From Streptomyces sp. NRRL F-5727 (lineage in GTDB: Bacteria > Actinomycetota > Actinomycetes > Streptomycetales > Streptomycetaceae): a stretch of DNA of 10,543 bases. Made by a program: the position numbers and the translations under genes. Positions 1 through 6,682 of this stretch are shown here, in pieces. Position 1 is the first letter of the stretch, and each line of letters begins with the position of its first letter. The stretch lies in the NCBI RefSeq assembly GCF_000719555.1, contig NZ_JOGX01000114.1, positions 1-10,543 of the forward strand, written 5' to 3'. The notes beneath the pieces are model-generated. The model was not told the origin of the DNA, searched no databases, and worked only from the letters and a program-made list of their open reading frames with translations.

Positions 1-308
1 TCCCGGTCCCGGCCCCAGTCCCTGTTCCGGCTCCCGGCCCCGTCCCGGCTCCCGGCCCCTGTCCCTATTCCGGCTCCCGGCTCCCGGCCCCCGTCCCTGG
101 CCCGGCTGCCCCCCCTTCCTGTCCCGGCCCCTGGGCCCCAGCCCCGCCCCATCTGTCCCGTGCCCCGGGGGCACGCCGCCGCCCTTGTCGGCGGCCGGCG
201 CACTCACCCGGACGCGCCCGGTAGGCGTACCGGCCCCGCCCACCCGTACCGGACCGGCTCCGACACGACTCCTCCAGAACCCACGTCCCCGCGGACGCGC
301 CCTCCCCC

Positions 309-343
309 TACGCACGCGCGCACTCGCGCACGCGCGCACGTGC
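309..343. repeat. Alternating purine-pyrimidine tract (Z-DNA candidate)
   Basis: The tract alternates pyrimidine and purine, mostly CG and CA/TG steps, for 35 bases with a single break at T324. Such tracts are the classic sequence type that can flip to left-handed Z-DNA under negative supercoiling. It lies about 150 bp upstream of the kinase gene start. Function is inference only; it may be chance in C+G-rich DNA. Confidence 0.5.
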
Positions 344-479
344 TCCCCTGTCCGCCGCCCGGCCCCGGCCCCCGCGCGGAGCACCGGGCCGCCCTGGCCG
401 GCCCAGGCACGACGACCTAGGTCCCGCGACCCGGTCCATCGCCGTCCACAGGCCCATACGGACCGTCACACCCCGCCGG

Positions 480-485
480 TACGGT
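480..485 (+). promoter_or_regulatory. Candidate -10 box for the histidine kinase gene (leaderless)
   Basis: TACGGT fits the TAnnnT form of streptomycete housekeeping -10 boxes and ends 6 bases before the ATG at 492. Transcription would then begin at or next to the start codon. There is no good Shine-Dalgarno sequence before this ATG, which supports leaderless translation. No convincing -35 is visible. Confidence 0.4.
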
Positions 486-491
486 GAAGCC

Positions 492-1637
492 ATGAGCCAC
501 CGATCGAGCTCCGGCCTCGCCGCCGTGAGCACCGCGCTTCTGGCGATGAGCCGGCAGATGGAGGTCCGCGACGTCCTCAAGACGATCGTGGTCTCCGCCC
601 GCGAGCTGCTCGACGCCGAGTACGCGGCGCTGGGCGTCCCGGACGACCACGGTGGTTTCGCCCAGTTCGTCGTCGACGGCGTCAGCGACGAAGAGTGGAA
701 GGCCATCGGCCCCCTGCCCCGGCAGCACGGCGTCCTCGCCGCGATGCTGCACAAGGCCGAGCCCGAGCGGCTCGCCGACGTCCGCGAGGACCCCCGCTTC
801 GGCGGCTGGCCCGACGCCCACCCCGAGCTCTCCGACTTCCTCGGCCTCCCCGTCCGCGACGGCGACGAGACCCTGGGCGCCCTCTTCCTCGCCAACAAGC
901 GCTGCCCCAAACCCGAGGGAAGCTGCGGCTTCACCGCCGAGGACGAGGAGCTCCTCGGCATCCTGGCCCAGCACGCCGCCATCGCCCTCACCAACGCCCG
1001 CCTCTACGAGCGCAGCCGCGAGCTCACCATCGCCGAGGAGCGCTCGCGGCTCGCCCACGAGCTGCACGACGCCGTCAGCCAGAAGCTCTTCTCGCTCCGG
1101 CTCACCGCCCAGGCCGCCGCCGCCCTCGTCGACCGCGACCCGGTCCGCGCCAAGGGCGAGCTCCAGCAGGTCGCCGCGCTCGCGGCGGAAGCCGCCGACG
1201 AGCTGCGCGCCGCCGTCGTCGAGCTCCGCCCGGCGGCCCTCGACGAGGACGGCCTCGTCCACACCCTCCGTACCCAGATCCAGGTCCTCGACCGCGCCCA
1301 CACCGCGACGGTCGTCTTCGACAGCTCCGGCATCCGCGCCCTGCCCGCCGCCCAGGAGGAGGCCGTCCTCCGGGTCGCCCAGGAGGCCCTGCACAACGCG
1401 CTGCGGCACGCCGAGGCGGCCCGGGTCGCCGTGGCGCTCACCCGGCAGGGCCAGGGCGCGCGGCTCACCGTTGCCGACGATGGCCGCGGCTTCGACCCGA
1501 AGGCGGTCCGCCGCGCCGGCCGCCACCTCGGCCTGGTGTCCATGCGCGACCGCGCCGCCGGAGTCGGCGGCGCCCTCACCGTGACCTCCGCCCCCGGCGA
1601 GGGCACCACGATCGAGATGGAGGTCCCCGGTGGCTGA
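492..1637 (+). CDS. GAF-domain sensor histidine kinase (HisKA_3/NarL-partner type)
   Basis: Cytoplasmic sensor kinase of 381 aa that should autophosphorylate on His and pass phosphate to the regulator encoded next to it. Residues about 20-170 form a GAF-like sensor domain. Residues about 178-250 are the HisKA_3 dimerisation domain, with the phospho-accepting H192 in the motif ELHDAVSQ. The HATPase_c domain follows: N-box with N302 in QEALHN, G1 box DDGRGF (329-334), G2 region around 347-354 and a GEGTT motif near 370. No transmembrane segment or signal peptide is present, so the signal is internal, perhaps a small molecule, redox state or partner protein; no haem or cysteine ligand is obvious in the GAF part. 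The gene overlaps the regulator gene by 8 bp, implying translational coupling. I am sure of the family; the signal is unknown. Confidence 0.95.
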   Translation: MSHRSSSGLAAVSTALLAMSRQMEVRDVLKTIVVSARELLDAEYAALGVPDDHGGFAQFVVDGVSDEEWKAIGPLPRQHGVLAAMLHKAEPERLADVREDPRFGGWPDAHPELSDFLGLPVRDGDETLGALFLANKRCPKPEGSCGFTAEDEELLGILAQHAAIALTNARLYERSRELTIAEERSRLAHELHDAVSQKLFSLRLTAQAAAALVDRDPVRAKGELQQVAALAAEAADELRAAVVELRPAALDEDGLVHTLRTQIQVLDRAHTATVVFDSSGIRALPAAQEEAVLRVAQEALHNALRHAEAARVAVALTRQGQGARLTVADDGRGFDPKAVRRAGRHLGLVSMRDRAAGVGGALTVTSAPGEGTTIEMEVPGG

Positions 1638-2274
1638 CAAGCCCATCCGCGTGCTCCTGGTCGACGACCACCAGGTCGTCCGCCGCGGCCTGCGCACGTT
1701 CCTGGAGGTCCAGGACGACATAGAGGTCGTCGGCGAGGCGGCCGACGGCGCCGAGGGCGTCGCCCGCGCCGAGGAGCTCCGCCCCGACGTCGTCCTCATG
1801 GACGTCAAGATGCCCGGCACCGACGGCATCGAGGCCCTCAAGCGGCTCCGCGCCCTCGCCAACCCGGCGAAGGTCCTCATCGTGACCAGCTTCACCGAGC
1901 AGCGCACCGTCGTCCCCGCCCTGCGGGCCGGCGCCTCGGGATACGTCTACAAGGACGTCGACCCCGACGCCCTCGCGGGCGCGATCCGCTCCGTCCACGC
2001 CGGCCACGTCCTGCTCCAGCCCGAGGTCGCCGAAGCGCTCCTCGCCCAGGACGAGCCCCAGGGCGGCACGGGCCGGGGCACCACCCTCACGGAGCGCGAG
2101 CGCGAGGTCCTCGGCCTGATCGCCGACGGCCGCTCCAACCGCGAGATCGCCCGCGCCCTGGTCCTCTCCGAGAAGACGGTGAAGACCCACGTCTCGAACA
2201 TCCTCATGAAACTGGACCTGGCGGACCGCACCCAGGCGGCGCTCTGGGCGGTCCGCCACGGCCTCACCACCTGA
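1630..2274 (+). CDS. NarL/FixJ (LuxR-type) response regulator
   Basis: DNA-binding response regulator of 214 aa, partner of the preceding kinase. The receiver domain (about 6-120) has the acidic pair D12-D13, phospho-acceptor D58 in the motif LMDVKMPG, T86 and conserved K108. A short Gly/Thr-rich linker leads to a LuxR-type helix-turn-helix (about 148-212) with the TEREREVL and EIARALVLSEKTVKTHV elements. The GTG start at 1630 lies within the last codons of the kinase gene (stop 1635-1637), so the two are coupled. The next gene in the same direction is a chaplin, 154 bp downstream, which makes it an obvious candidate target; that link is inference from position. I see no terminator hairpin between regulator and chaplin. 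Confidence 0.96.
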   Translation: MADKPIRVLLVDDHQVVRRGLRTFLEVQDDIEVVGEAADGAEGVARAEELRPDVVLMDVKMPGTDGIEALKRLRALANPAKVLIVTSFTEQRTVVPALRAGASGYVYKDVDPDALAGAIRSVHAGHVLLQPEVAEALLAQDEPQGGTGRGTTLTEREREVLGLIADGRSNREIARALVLSEKTVKTHVSNILMKLDLADRTQAALWAVRHGLTT

Positions 2275-2384
2275 AACGCTCCGTTCACGCGCCGGGGCGC
2301 ACGCCCGTTCAGAAGGTCATACCGTCGGGTGTACATCCCCCGTTCGGCGCAACCCCGGCGGGCGGCCGGCGTTCTCCAAGGCGT

Positions 2385-2406
2385 GCTGCGGCGGATCGGC
2401 CGCAGC
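2385..2406. promoter_or_regulatory. Inverted repeat just upstream of the chaplin ribosome binding site
   Basis: Two perfect 8-base arms, GCTGCGGC and GCCGCAGC, flank a 6-base centre. The right arm ends 7 bases before the AGGAGGA ribosome binding site of the chaplin gene. It could be a hairpin in the 5' leader that influences translation, or a dimer-type operator. The sequence does not decide between these. Confidence 0.45.
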
Positions 2407-2413
2407 GATGACC

Positions 2414-2420
2414 AGGAGGA
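2414..2420 (+). promoter_or_regulatory. Strong ribosome binding site setting the chaplin GTG start
   Basis: AGGAGGA is a near-perfect Shine-Dalgarno sequence followed by an 8-base spacer to GTG at 2429. It rules out the in-frame ATG at 2408, which precedes this site, and gives the Lys-rich signal-peptide start expected of chaplins. Confidence 0.85.
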
Positions 2421-2428
2421 AATACCAA

Positions 2429-2671
2429 GTGAAGAACCTCAAGAAGGCCGCTGCCCTCACCATGGTCGCCGGTGGCATCGTCGCCGCCGGTGCCGGTGTC
2501 GCCTCCGCCCACGGCGCCGAGGCCGACGGCAAGGCCCTCAACTCCCCGGGTGTCGCCTCCGGCAACCTGGTGCAGGTCCCGGTCCACGTGCCCGTGAACG
2601 TCTCCGGCAACACGGTCAACGTGATCGGCCTGCTCAACCCCGCCTTCGGCAACGGCGCCTTCAACGGCTGA
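2429..2671 (+). CDS. chpE: Short secreted chaplin lacking cysteines (ChpE-like)
   Basis: Precursor of 80 aa with a Sec signal peptide: basic MKNLKK start, hydrophobic core to about residue 24 and an ASA motif at 25-27, giving a mature protein of about 53 aa. Residues about 35-76 form one chaplin domain with the hallmark SPGVASGNLVQ, PVHVPVNV, GNTVNVIGLLNPAFGN segments. Chaplins assemble into amphipathic amyloid-like fibrils at the cell surface and help aerial hyphae escape surface tension. Most short chaplins carry two Cys in this domain; here the positions hold Ser59 and a non-Cys residue near the C-terminus, as in S. coelicolor ChpE, hence the tentative symbol. The gene follows a two-component pair and ends at a strong terminator. 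Family assignment is firm; orthology to ChpE specifically is less so. Confidence 0.93.
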   Translation: MKNLKKAAALTMVAGGIVAAGAGVASAHGAEADGKALNSPGVASGNLVQVPVHVPVNVSGNTVNVIGLLNPAFGNGAFNG

Positions 2672-2681
2672 CCCGCCACCC

Positions 2682-2719
2682 CCGACGGCCCCCGGAACCC
2701 TCCCTCCGGGGGCCGTCGG
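2682..2719 (+). terminator. Hairpin terminator after the chaplin gene
   Basis: Perfect 14-bp stem (CCGACGGCCCCCGG at 2682-2695 with its complement at 2706-2719) around a 10-base loop, starting 10 bases after the chaplin stop codon. There is no T tract, which is usual for Streptomyces terminators. Confidence 0.85.
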
Positions 2720-2761
2720 CGTACCCCCAGCCCCCCGCTCCCCACCCCTCCCGCCCAGGCG

Positions 2762-2957
2762 CGCCCACGGTGGTACCCGGCGACCTGCGCCCGTCGTGCC
2801 ACCCGCGCCGCCGGCCCCTCCCTCTCACCGCGTCGCTCGCACCGCTCGGCGCCTGGGCGCGTCCCGGGCTTCGCCCCGCTGCGCCGGACTCCGTCCGCCG
2901 GCCCCGTCAGGCACCGGGGGGAGACCCCGCCCCGAGCCCGCCGCCCACCAGCCGCGA
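2762..2957 (-). repeat. Tandem repeat copy 1 (most decayed, gene-distal)
   Basis: Similar to copy 2 at an offset of 265 bp, which changes to 292 bp after a 27-base segment present in copy 2 is missing here (between 2804 and 2805). The shared parts include the stretch starting at 2781 (copy 2: 3046) and the CTCCGTCCGCCG region. On the minus strand it still encodes a fragment RVARRAQVAGY that matches the C-terminus of the neighbouring gene. The left boundary near 2762 is approximate. Confidence 0.75.
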
Positions 2958-3241
2958 CACCGCGATGGCCCCCTCCGCCCGCCCCCGCCCCAAGACGGTC
3001 ACCCCCGTTCCCGCTCCCGTTCCTCCACCCACGCGTTGTACGCGGCGACCTGCGCCCGTCGTGCCACCCGTTCCACCGGCCGCAGCACCGCCCCCCGCGC
3101 CGCCAGCCCCTCCCTCTCGCCGCGTCCCTCGCACCGCTCGGCGCCAGGGCGCCTCCCGGGCTTCGTCCCGCTGCGCCGGACTCCGTCCGCCGTCCCCAGC
3201 GCCCTGCCCCGGGCGGGAGGGGATCCGTCCCCACGGCGCGG
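2958..3241 (-). repeat. Tandem repeat copy 2 (intact copy of the gene's last codons)
   Basis: Matches copy 3 at an exact 284-bp offset. Positions 2999-3105 repeat the last 35 codons and stop codon of the minus-strand gene almost perfectly, keeping the encoded C-terminus AARGAVLRPVERVARR and the final ERERERG. The homology ends abruptly at 3105/3106, where copy 3 continues into the gene body but copy 2 continues into copied 3' flank. Confidence 0.88.
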
Positions 3242-3389
3242 CACCGCGATGGCCCCCTCCGCCCGTCCCCGCCCCGTGGCGGTCAGCCCCGTTCCCGTTC
3301 CCGTTCCTCCACCCACGCGTTGTACGCGGCGACCTGCGCCCGTCGTGCCACCCGTTCCACCGGCCGCAGCACCGCCCCCCGCGCCGCCA
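3242..3389 (-). repeat. Tandem repeat copy 3 (within the 3' end of the gene)
   Basis: This is the functional copy: 3283-3389 is the last 35 codons plus stop of the minus-strand gene and 3242-3282 its immediate 3' flank. The segment contains a small CGTTCC-type microsatellite (about 3287-3306) that encodes the charged ERERERG tail. Homology to copy 2 ends at 3389. Confidence 0.85.
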
Positions 3390-4071
3390 TCTCGGAGGCG
3401 CTCACCGCGCCGCCGTGGCCGTTGCCGTACGCCAGGTCGACCATCAGGCCGATGCGCTGGGCCAGCTCCAGGACGCGGACCGCGCGGGGCGGGTAGCCGG
3501 GGGCCAGGAGCTCGCGACCCGCCTCCGCCCGCGCCCGGTACGCGTCCCGCGCCGCCTCCGCCGCCGGACCCGACGCCGCCACGTCCAGCCGCGTCAGCGC
3601 CGCCGTCGCGTCCCGCAGCGCCTCCGCCAGCTCCCGCTCCGCCTCGCTCAGCGACGGCACGTCGGCCGGCGGCGCCTCCCGCACCGCCAGGCAGTGCCAC
3701 ACCACCTCGACGTGCACGTCGCCCCGGGGACCCGCCTCCGAGACCTCCGGCACCAGCCCGTACGGCGCCCCGTACCCGACCACCGCCTCCTCCGCCTCCA
3801 ACGCGCGCGCGTTGAAGTCCGGCGGACCGCTCAGCCCCAGCGGATGCCCCGGCGCCGGCAGCGCCACCCGCCACCCGGTCACCCCGAGCCGCCGCAGCCG
3901 CCCCAGCGCCAGCGTCAGCCCCACCGGACCCGCCTCACCCGGCAGCCCCGCCACCCGGTGCACCGAGTCCTCCCCGACAATCGCCAGCGCCGCGTCGTCC
4001 GGCGACACCGCCCCGGCCAGCAGGGCATTGCCCCAGGCGGCCAGGCGTCCTGAACGTGGTTCCGAAAGCAT
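3283..4071 (-). CDS. Uncharacterised conserved-looking actinobacterial protein
   Basis: A 262-aa soluble protein that I cannot assign to a named family. The N-terminal half (about 1-160) has regular hydrophobic spacing with Gly/Pro turns, including GRLAAWGNALLAG and VALPAPGHPLGLSGPPDFN; the C-terminal half is Ala/Glu/Arg-rich and probably helical (about 155-262), ending in a charged ERERERG tail. No signal peptide, membrane span or recognised catalytic motif is visible. Codon use is typical of its neighbours. The start at 4071 is chosen because a TACTCT -10-like box ends 6 bases upstream, suggesting a leaderless mRNA, and because the longer open frame upstream would run through the divergent ABC gene. 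The last 35 codons are duplicated in tandem downstream. It is divergently arranged with the ABC ATPase gene. Confidence 0.8.
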   Translation of the reverse strand: MLSEPRSGRLAAWGNALLAGAVSPDDAALAIVGEDSVHRVAGLPGEAGPVGLTLALGRLRRLGVTGWRVALPAPGHPLGLSGPPDFNARALEAEEAVVGYGAPYGLVPEVSEAGPRGDVHVEVVWHCLAVREAPPADVPSLSEAERELAEALRDATAALTRLDVAASGPAAEAARDAYRARAEAGRELLAPGYPPRAVRVLELAQRIGLMVDLAYGNGHGGAVSASEMAARGAVLRPVERVARRAQVAAYNAWVEERERERG

Positions 4072-4077
4072 CCCCCC

Positions 4078-4083
4078 AGAGTA
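4078..4083 (-). promoter_or_regulatory. Candidate -10 box for the minus-strand uncharacterised gene
   Basis: On the minus strand the sequence reads TACTCT, then six G, then ATG at 4071. The spacing of 6 bases is the same as before the kinase and NfeD genes and implies a leaderless transcript. The G6 run could alternatively act as a poor ribosome binding site, but it directly touches the start codon. Confidence 0.4.
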
Positions 4084-4129
4084 GGGACCCGAACGACGCC
4101 CTAAGGACCGGCCCGCCTCGCCGATGACG

Positions 4130-4135
4130 TAGGTT
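4130..4135 (+). promoter_or_regulatory. Candidate -10 box for the ABC ATPase gene
   Basis: TAGGTT fits TAnnnT and would place the transcript start at about 4141. That gives either a 75-base leader to the ATG at 4216 or a leaderless message from the in-frame GTG at 4141. No convincing -35 can be seen. Confidence 0.35.
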
Positions 4136-4215
4136 TTCCCGTGGACGCCGCGCCCGCGGCCCAAGGCGACGACACGAGCCGACACGACTCGACGGCAAGG
4201 GGAGACAACGCGCTC

Positions 4216-5007
<792 letters not shown>

Positions 5008-5092
5008 CCACGCCCCGCAGGGCCGTGACCCGCCGTGACCCGCACAGCCACGGCACCGCACCGCGCCCTGTCCCACGAGGCCCCACCCGCCC

Positions 5093-5098
5093 TACCAT
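5093..5098 (+). promoter_or_regulatory. Candidate -10 box for the NfeD gene (leaderless)
   Basis: TACCAT ends 6 bases before the GTG at 5105 and no Shine-Dalgarno sequence is present. CTGTCC at 5068-5073 could be a weak -35 with a 19-base spacer. Confidence 0.4.
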
Positions 5099-5104
5099 GA
5101 CCGT

Positions 5105-5533
5105 GTGGACATCGACGCATGGATCTGGTGGCTGATCGGCGCGGTGGGGCTCGGCATTCCCCTGGTCCTCACCGCCATGCCGGAGTTCGGCATGTTCGCC
5201 GTCGGGGCCGTCGCAGGCGCGGTCACCGCCGCCCTCGGCTTCGGCATCGTCGCGCAGGTGATCGTCTTCGCGGCGGTCTCCGTCGCACTCGTCGCCGTCG
5301 TACGCCCGATCGCGGCCCGCCACCGCGCCGGCACCGCCGCCCTCGCCACCGGCATCGACGCCCTGAAGGGCCGTCAGGCCCGCGTCGTGGAAAGGGTCGA
5401 CGCCGAAGGCGGCCGCATCAAGCTCGCCGGCGAGATCTGGTCCGCCCGCTCCCTCGACGCCACCCGCGTCTTCGAACCGGGCGAGGAGGTCGACGTCGTC
5501 GAGATCGAGGGAGCCACCGCCGTCGTCATCTGA
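5105..5533 (+). CDS. NfeD family membrane protein with OB-fold domain
   Basis: A 142-aa protein with a hydrophobic N-terminal half that can hold three short membrane helices (about 6-25, 28-47, 50-69) and a soluble C-terminal part (about 82-142) resembling the NfeD OB-fold: GIDALKGRQARVVERVD, GRIKLAGEIWSARS and a final VVEIEGATAVVI strand. NfeD proteins are encoded next to SPFH/stomatin genes in many bacteria and archaea and are thought to assist their partner in membrane microdomains; the SPFH gene is next here. This is the short class without the protease domain. The GTG at 5105 is the only sensible in-frame start; the ATG at 5097 is in another frame. The mRNA is probably leaderless. Confidence 0.92.
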   Translation: MDIDAWIWWLIGAVGLGIPLVLTAMPEFGMFAVGAVAGAVTAALGFGIVAQVIVFAAVSVALVAVVRPIAARHRAGTAALATGIDALKGRQARVVERVDAEGGRIKLAGEIWSARSLDATRVFEPGEEVDVVEIEGATAVVI

Positions 5534-5638
5534 CCGAAGCCCACCCACGACGTCCGGGCGTCTGGGAAACTCGATCTTCGGAAGAGAAACCCGAGAGAAC
5601 CCCGGCACACAACCGGCAGCGAAGGGCACGGGAACACG

Positions 5639-6574
5639 ATGTCAGCAGTCATCATCGTCCTGATCATTCTGGTGGTGCTCGTCTTCATCGCCCTGATCAA
5701 GACGATCCAGGTCATCCCGCAGGCCAGCGCCGCGATCGTGGAGCGCTTCGGCCGCTACACCCGCACCCTCAACGCCGGCCTCAACATCGTCGTCCCGTTC
5801 ATCGACACGATCCGCAACCGCATCGACCTCCGCGAGCAGGTCGTCCCCTTCCCGCCCCAGCCGGTGATCACCCAGGACAACCTGGTCGTCAACATCGACA
5901 CCGTCATCTACTACCAGGTGACCGACGCCCGGGCCGCGACCTACGAGGTCGCCAGCTACATCCAGGCCATCGAGCAGCTCACCGTCACCACCCTCCGCAA
6001 CATCATCGGCGGCATGGACCTGGAGCGGACCCTCACCTCCCGCGAGGACATCAACGCCGCCCTCCGCGGCGTCCTCGACGAGGCCACCGGCAAGTGGGGC
6101 ATCCGCGTCAACCGCGTCGAGCTCAAGGCCATCGAGCCCCCGACCTCCATCCAGGACTCGATGGAGAAGCAGATGCGCGCCGACCGCGACAAGCGCGCCG
6201 CCATCCTCCAGGCCGAGGGCGTCCGCCAGTCCGAGATCCTGCGCGCCGAGGGCGAGAAGCAGTCCGCGATCCTCCGCGCCGAGGGCGAGGCCAAGGCCGC
6301 CGCCCTCAAGGCCGAGGGCGAGGCCCAGGCCGTCCGCACCGTCTTCGAGGCCATCCACGCCGGCGACCCGGACCAGAAGCTCCTCTCGTACCAGTACCTC
6401 CAGATGCTCCCGAAGATCGCCGAGGGCGACGCCAACAAGCTCTGGATCGTGCCCAGCGAGATCGGCGACGCACTCAAGGGACTCTCCGGCGCCCTCGGCA
6501 ACATGGGCCCGGGCGCCCCGTCCTTCACCAAGGACGTCCCGTCCGCGAGGCGTGAAGAACCCACGGTCGACTGA
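5639..6574 (+). CDS. SPFH/band 7 (stomatin-like, QmcA type) membrane protein
   Basis: A 311-aa protein with one N-terminal membrane anchor (about 3-24), then the SPFH/band 7 domain (about 25-190) recognisable by GLNIVVPFIDTI, DLREQVV, ITQDNLVVNIDTVIYYQV and the ELKAIEPP motif. A long charged helix follows (about 165-245) with repeated RAEGE/KAEGE heptad-like units expected to form a coiled coil for ring or cage oligomerisation. Members of this family scaffold membrane domains and regulate membrane proteases. It lies 105 bp after NfeD, its usual partner. A clear Shine-Dalgarno is not obvious (GAAGGG lies about 13 bases upstream), and the ATG at 5639 is chosen because it starts directly before the anchor. 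Family assignment is firm; cellular role is inference. Confidence 0.95.
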   Translation: MSAVIIVLIILVVLVFIALIKTIQVIPQASAAIVERFGRYTRTLNAGLNIVVPFIDTIRNRIDLREQVVPFPPQPVITQDNLVVNIDTVIYYQVTDARAATYEVASYIQAIEQLTVTTLRNIIGGMDLERTLTSREDINAALRGVLDEATGKWGIRVNRVELKAIEPPTSIQDSMEKQMRADRDKRAAILQAEGVRQSEILRAEGEKQSAILRAEGEAKAAALKAEGEAQAVRTVFEAIHAGDPDQKLLSYQYLQMLPKIAEGDANKLWIVPSEIGDALKGLSGALGNMGPGAPSFTKDVPSARREEPTVD

Positions 6575-6580
6575 TCACGG

Positions 6581-6610
6581 CTGACACGTACACGTAATCC
6601 CGGGCATGAT
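6581..6610 (+). promoter_or_regulatory. Candidate promoter of the TSUP permease gene
   Basis: CTGACA (6581-6586) is separated by 18 bases from CATGAT (6605-6610), close to the TTGACA/TAnnnT pattern. The expected start near 6617 would give a leader of about 65 bases before the TTG start codon. The promoter begins 7 bases after the SPFH stop codon, so the permease need not be cotranscribed with SPFH. Confidence 0.45.
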
Positions 6611-6682
6611 CGGTGCGAGCCCCTCGACCCTCGCCGCACGCAGGGCGGGGAGGCGAGCCACTGACCATGTGAGGAAACGGCT

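Larger units (their letters stand above)
1..491. other. C-rich low-complexity region without a recognised gene
   Basis: All frames stay open for long stretches because the DNA is extremely G+C rich, but none of the translations looks like a folded protein; they are runs of Pro, Ala, Arg, Gly and Ser. A 15-mer, CCGGCTCCCGGCCCC, occurs three times (27-41, 45-59, 77-91). One frame of the first 150 bases reads as Pro-Val-Pro-Ala repeats and stops near 220, so a proline-rich protein tail entering from the left cannot be excluded. Otherwise this is upstream DNA of the histidine kinase gene, with its promoter at the right edge. Confidence 0.55.
2672..3282. other. Intergenic region with gene-end duplications
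   Basis: Between the convergent chaplin gene and the minus-strand gene ending at 3283 I find no independent gene. After the chaplin terminator the stretch consists mainly of two decayed tandem copies of the 3' end and 3' flank of the minus-strand gene. Long open frames here have Pro/Arg/Ala/Ser translations without domain character and change frame relation between repeat copies, as expected for non-coding G+C-rich DNA. Confidence 0.7.

Noticed and set aside
417..1907. Long minus-strand open frame (about 496 codons) across the kinase gene
   Set aside because: It is antisense to a kinase with all catalytic motifs in place; its translation is Gly/Ala/Asp/Arg-rich with no domain pattern, as expected for the complement of G+C-biased codons.
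2408..2428. ATG at 2408 as the chaplin start
   Set aside because: The ribosome binding site at 2414-2420 lies downstream of it, and the seven extra residues would disturb the usual signal peptide start.
2762..3389. CRISPR array or mobile-element repeats as an explanation of the 284-bp tandem repeats
   Set aside because: The units are long, adjacent without unique spacers, carry gene-end codons, and have no terminal inverted repeats, target duplications or transposase nearby.
2329..4053. Plus-strand open frame of about 574 codons across the repeat region and the uncharacterised gene
   Set aside because: It runs through the chaplin in another frame and across the decayed repeats; the product is Arg/Pro-rich without recognisable segments. 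The minus-strand gene has balanced composition and a promoter-like start.
5008..5104. Terminator after the ABC ATPase gene
   Set aside because: The stretch has a direct repeat of CCGTGACCCG but no stable inverted repeat that I can identify.
5119..6555. Plus-strand open frame spanning NfeD and SPFH in another frame
   Set aside because: Arg/His/Pro-rich shadow of two genes with clear families and normal starts.
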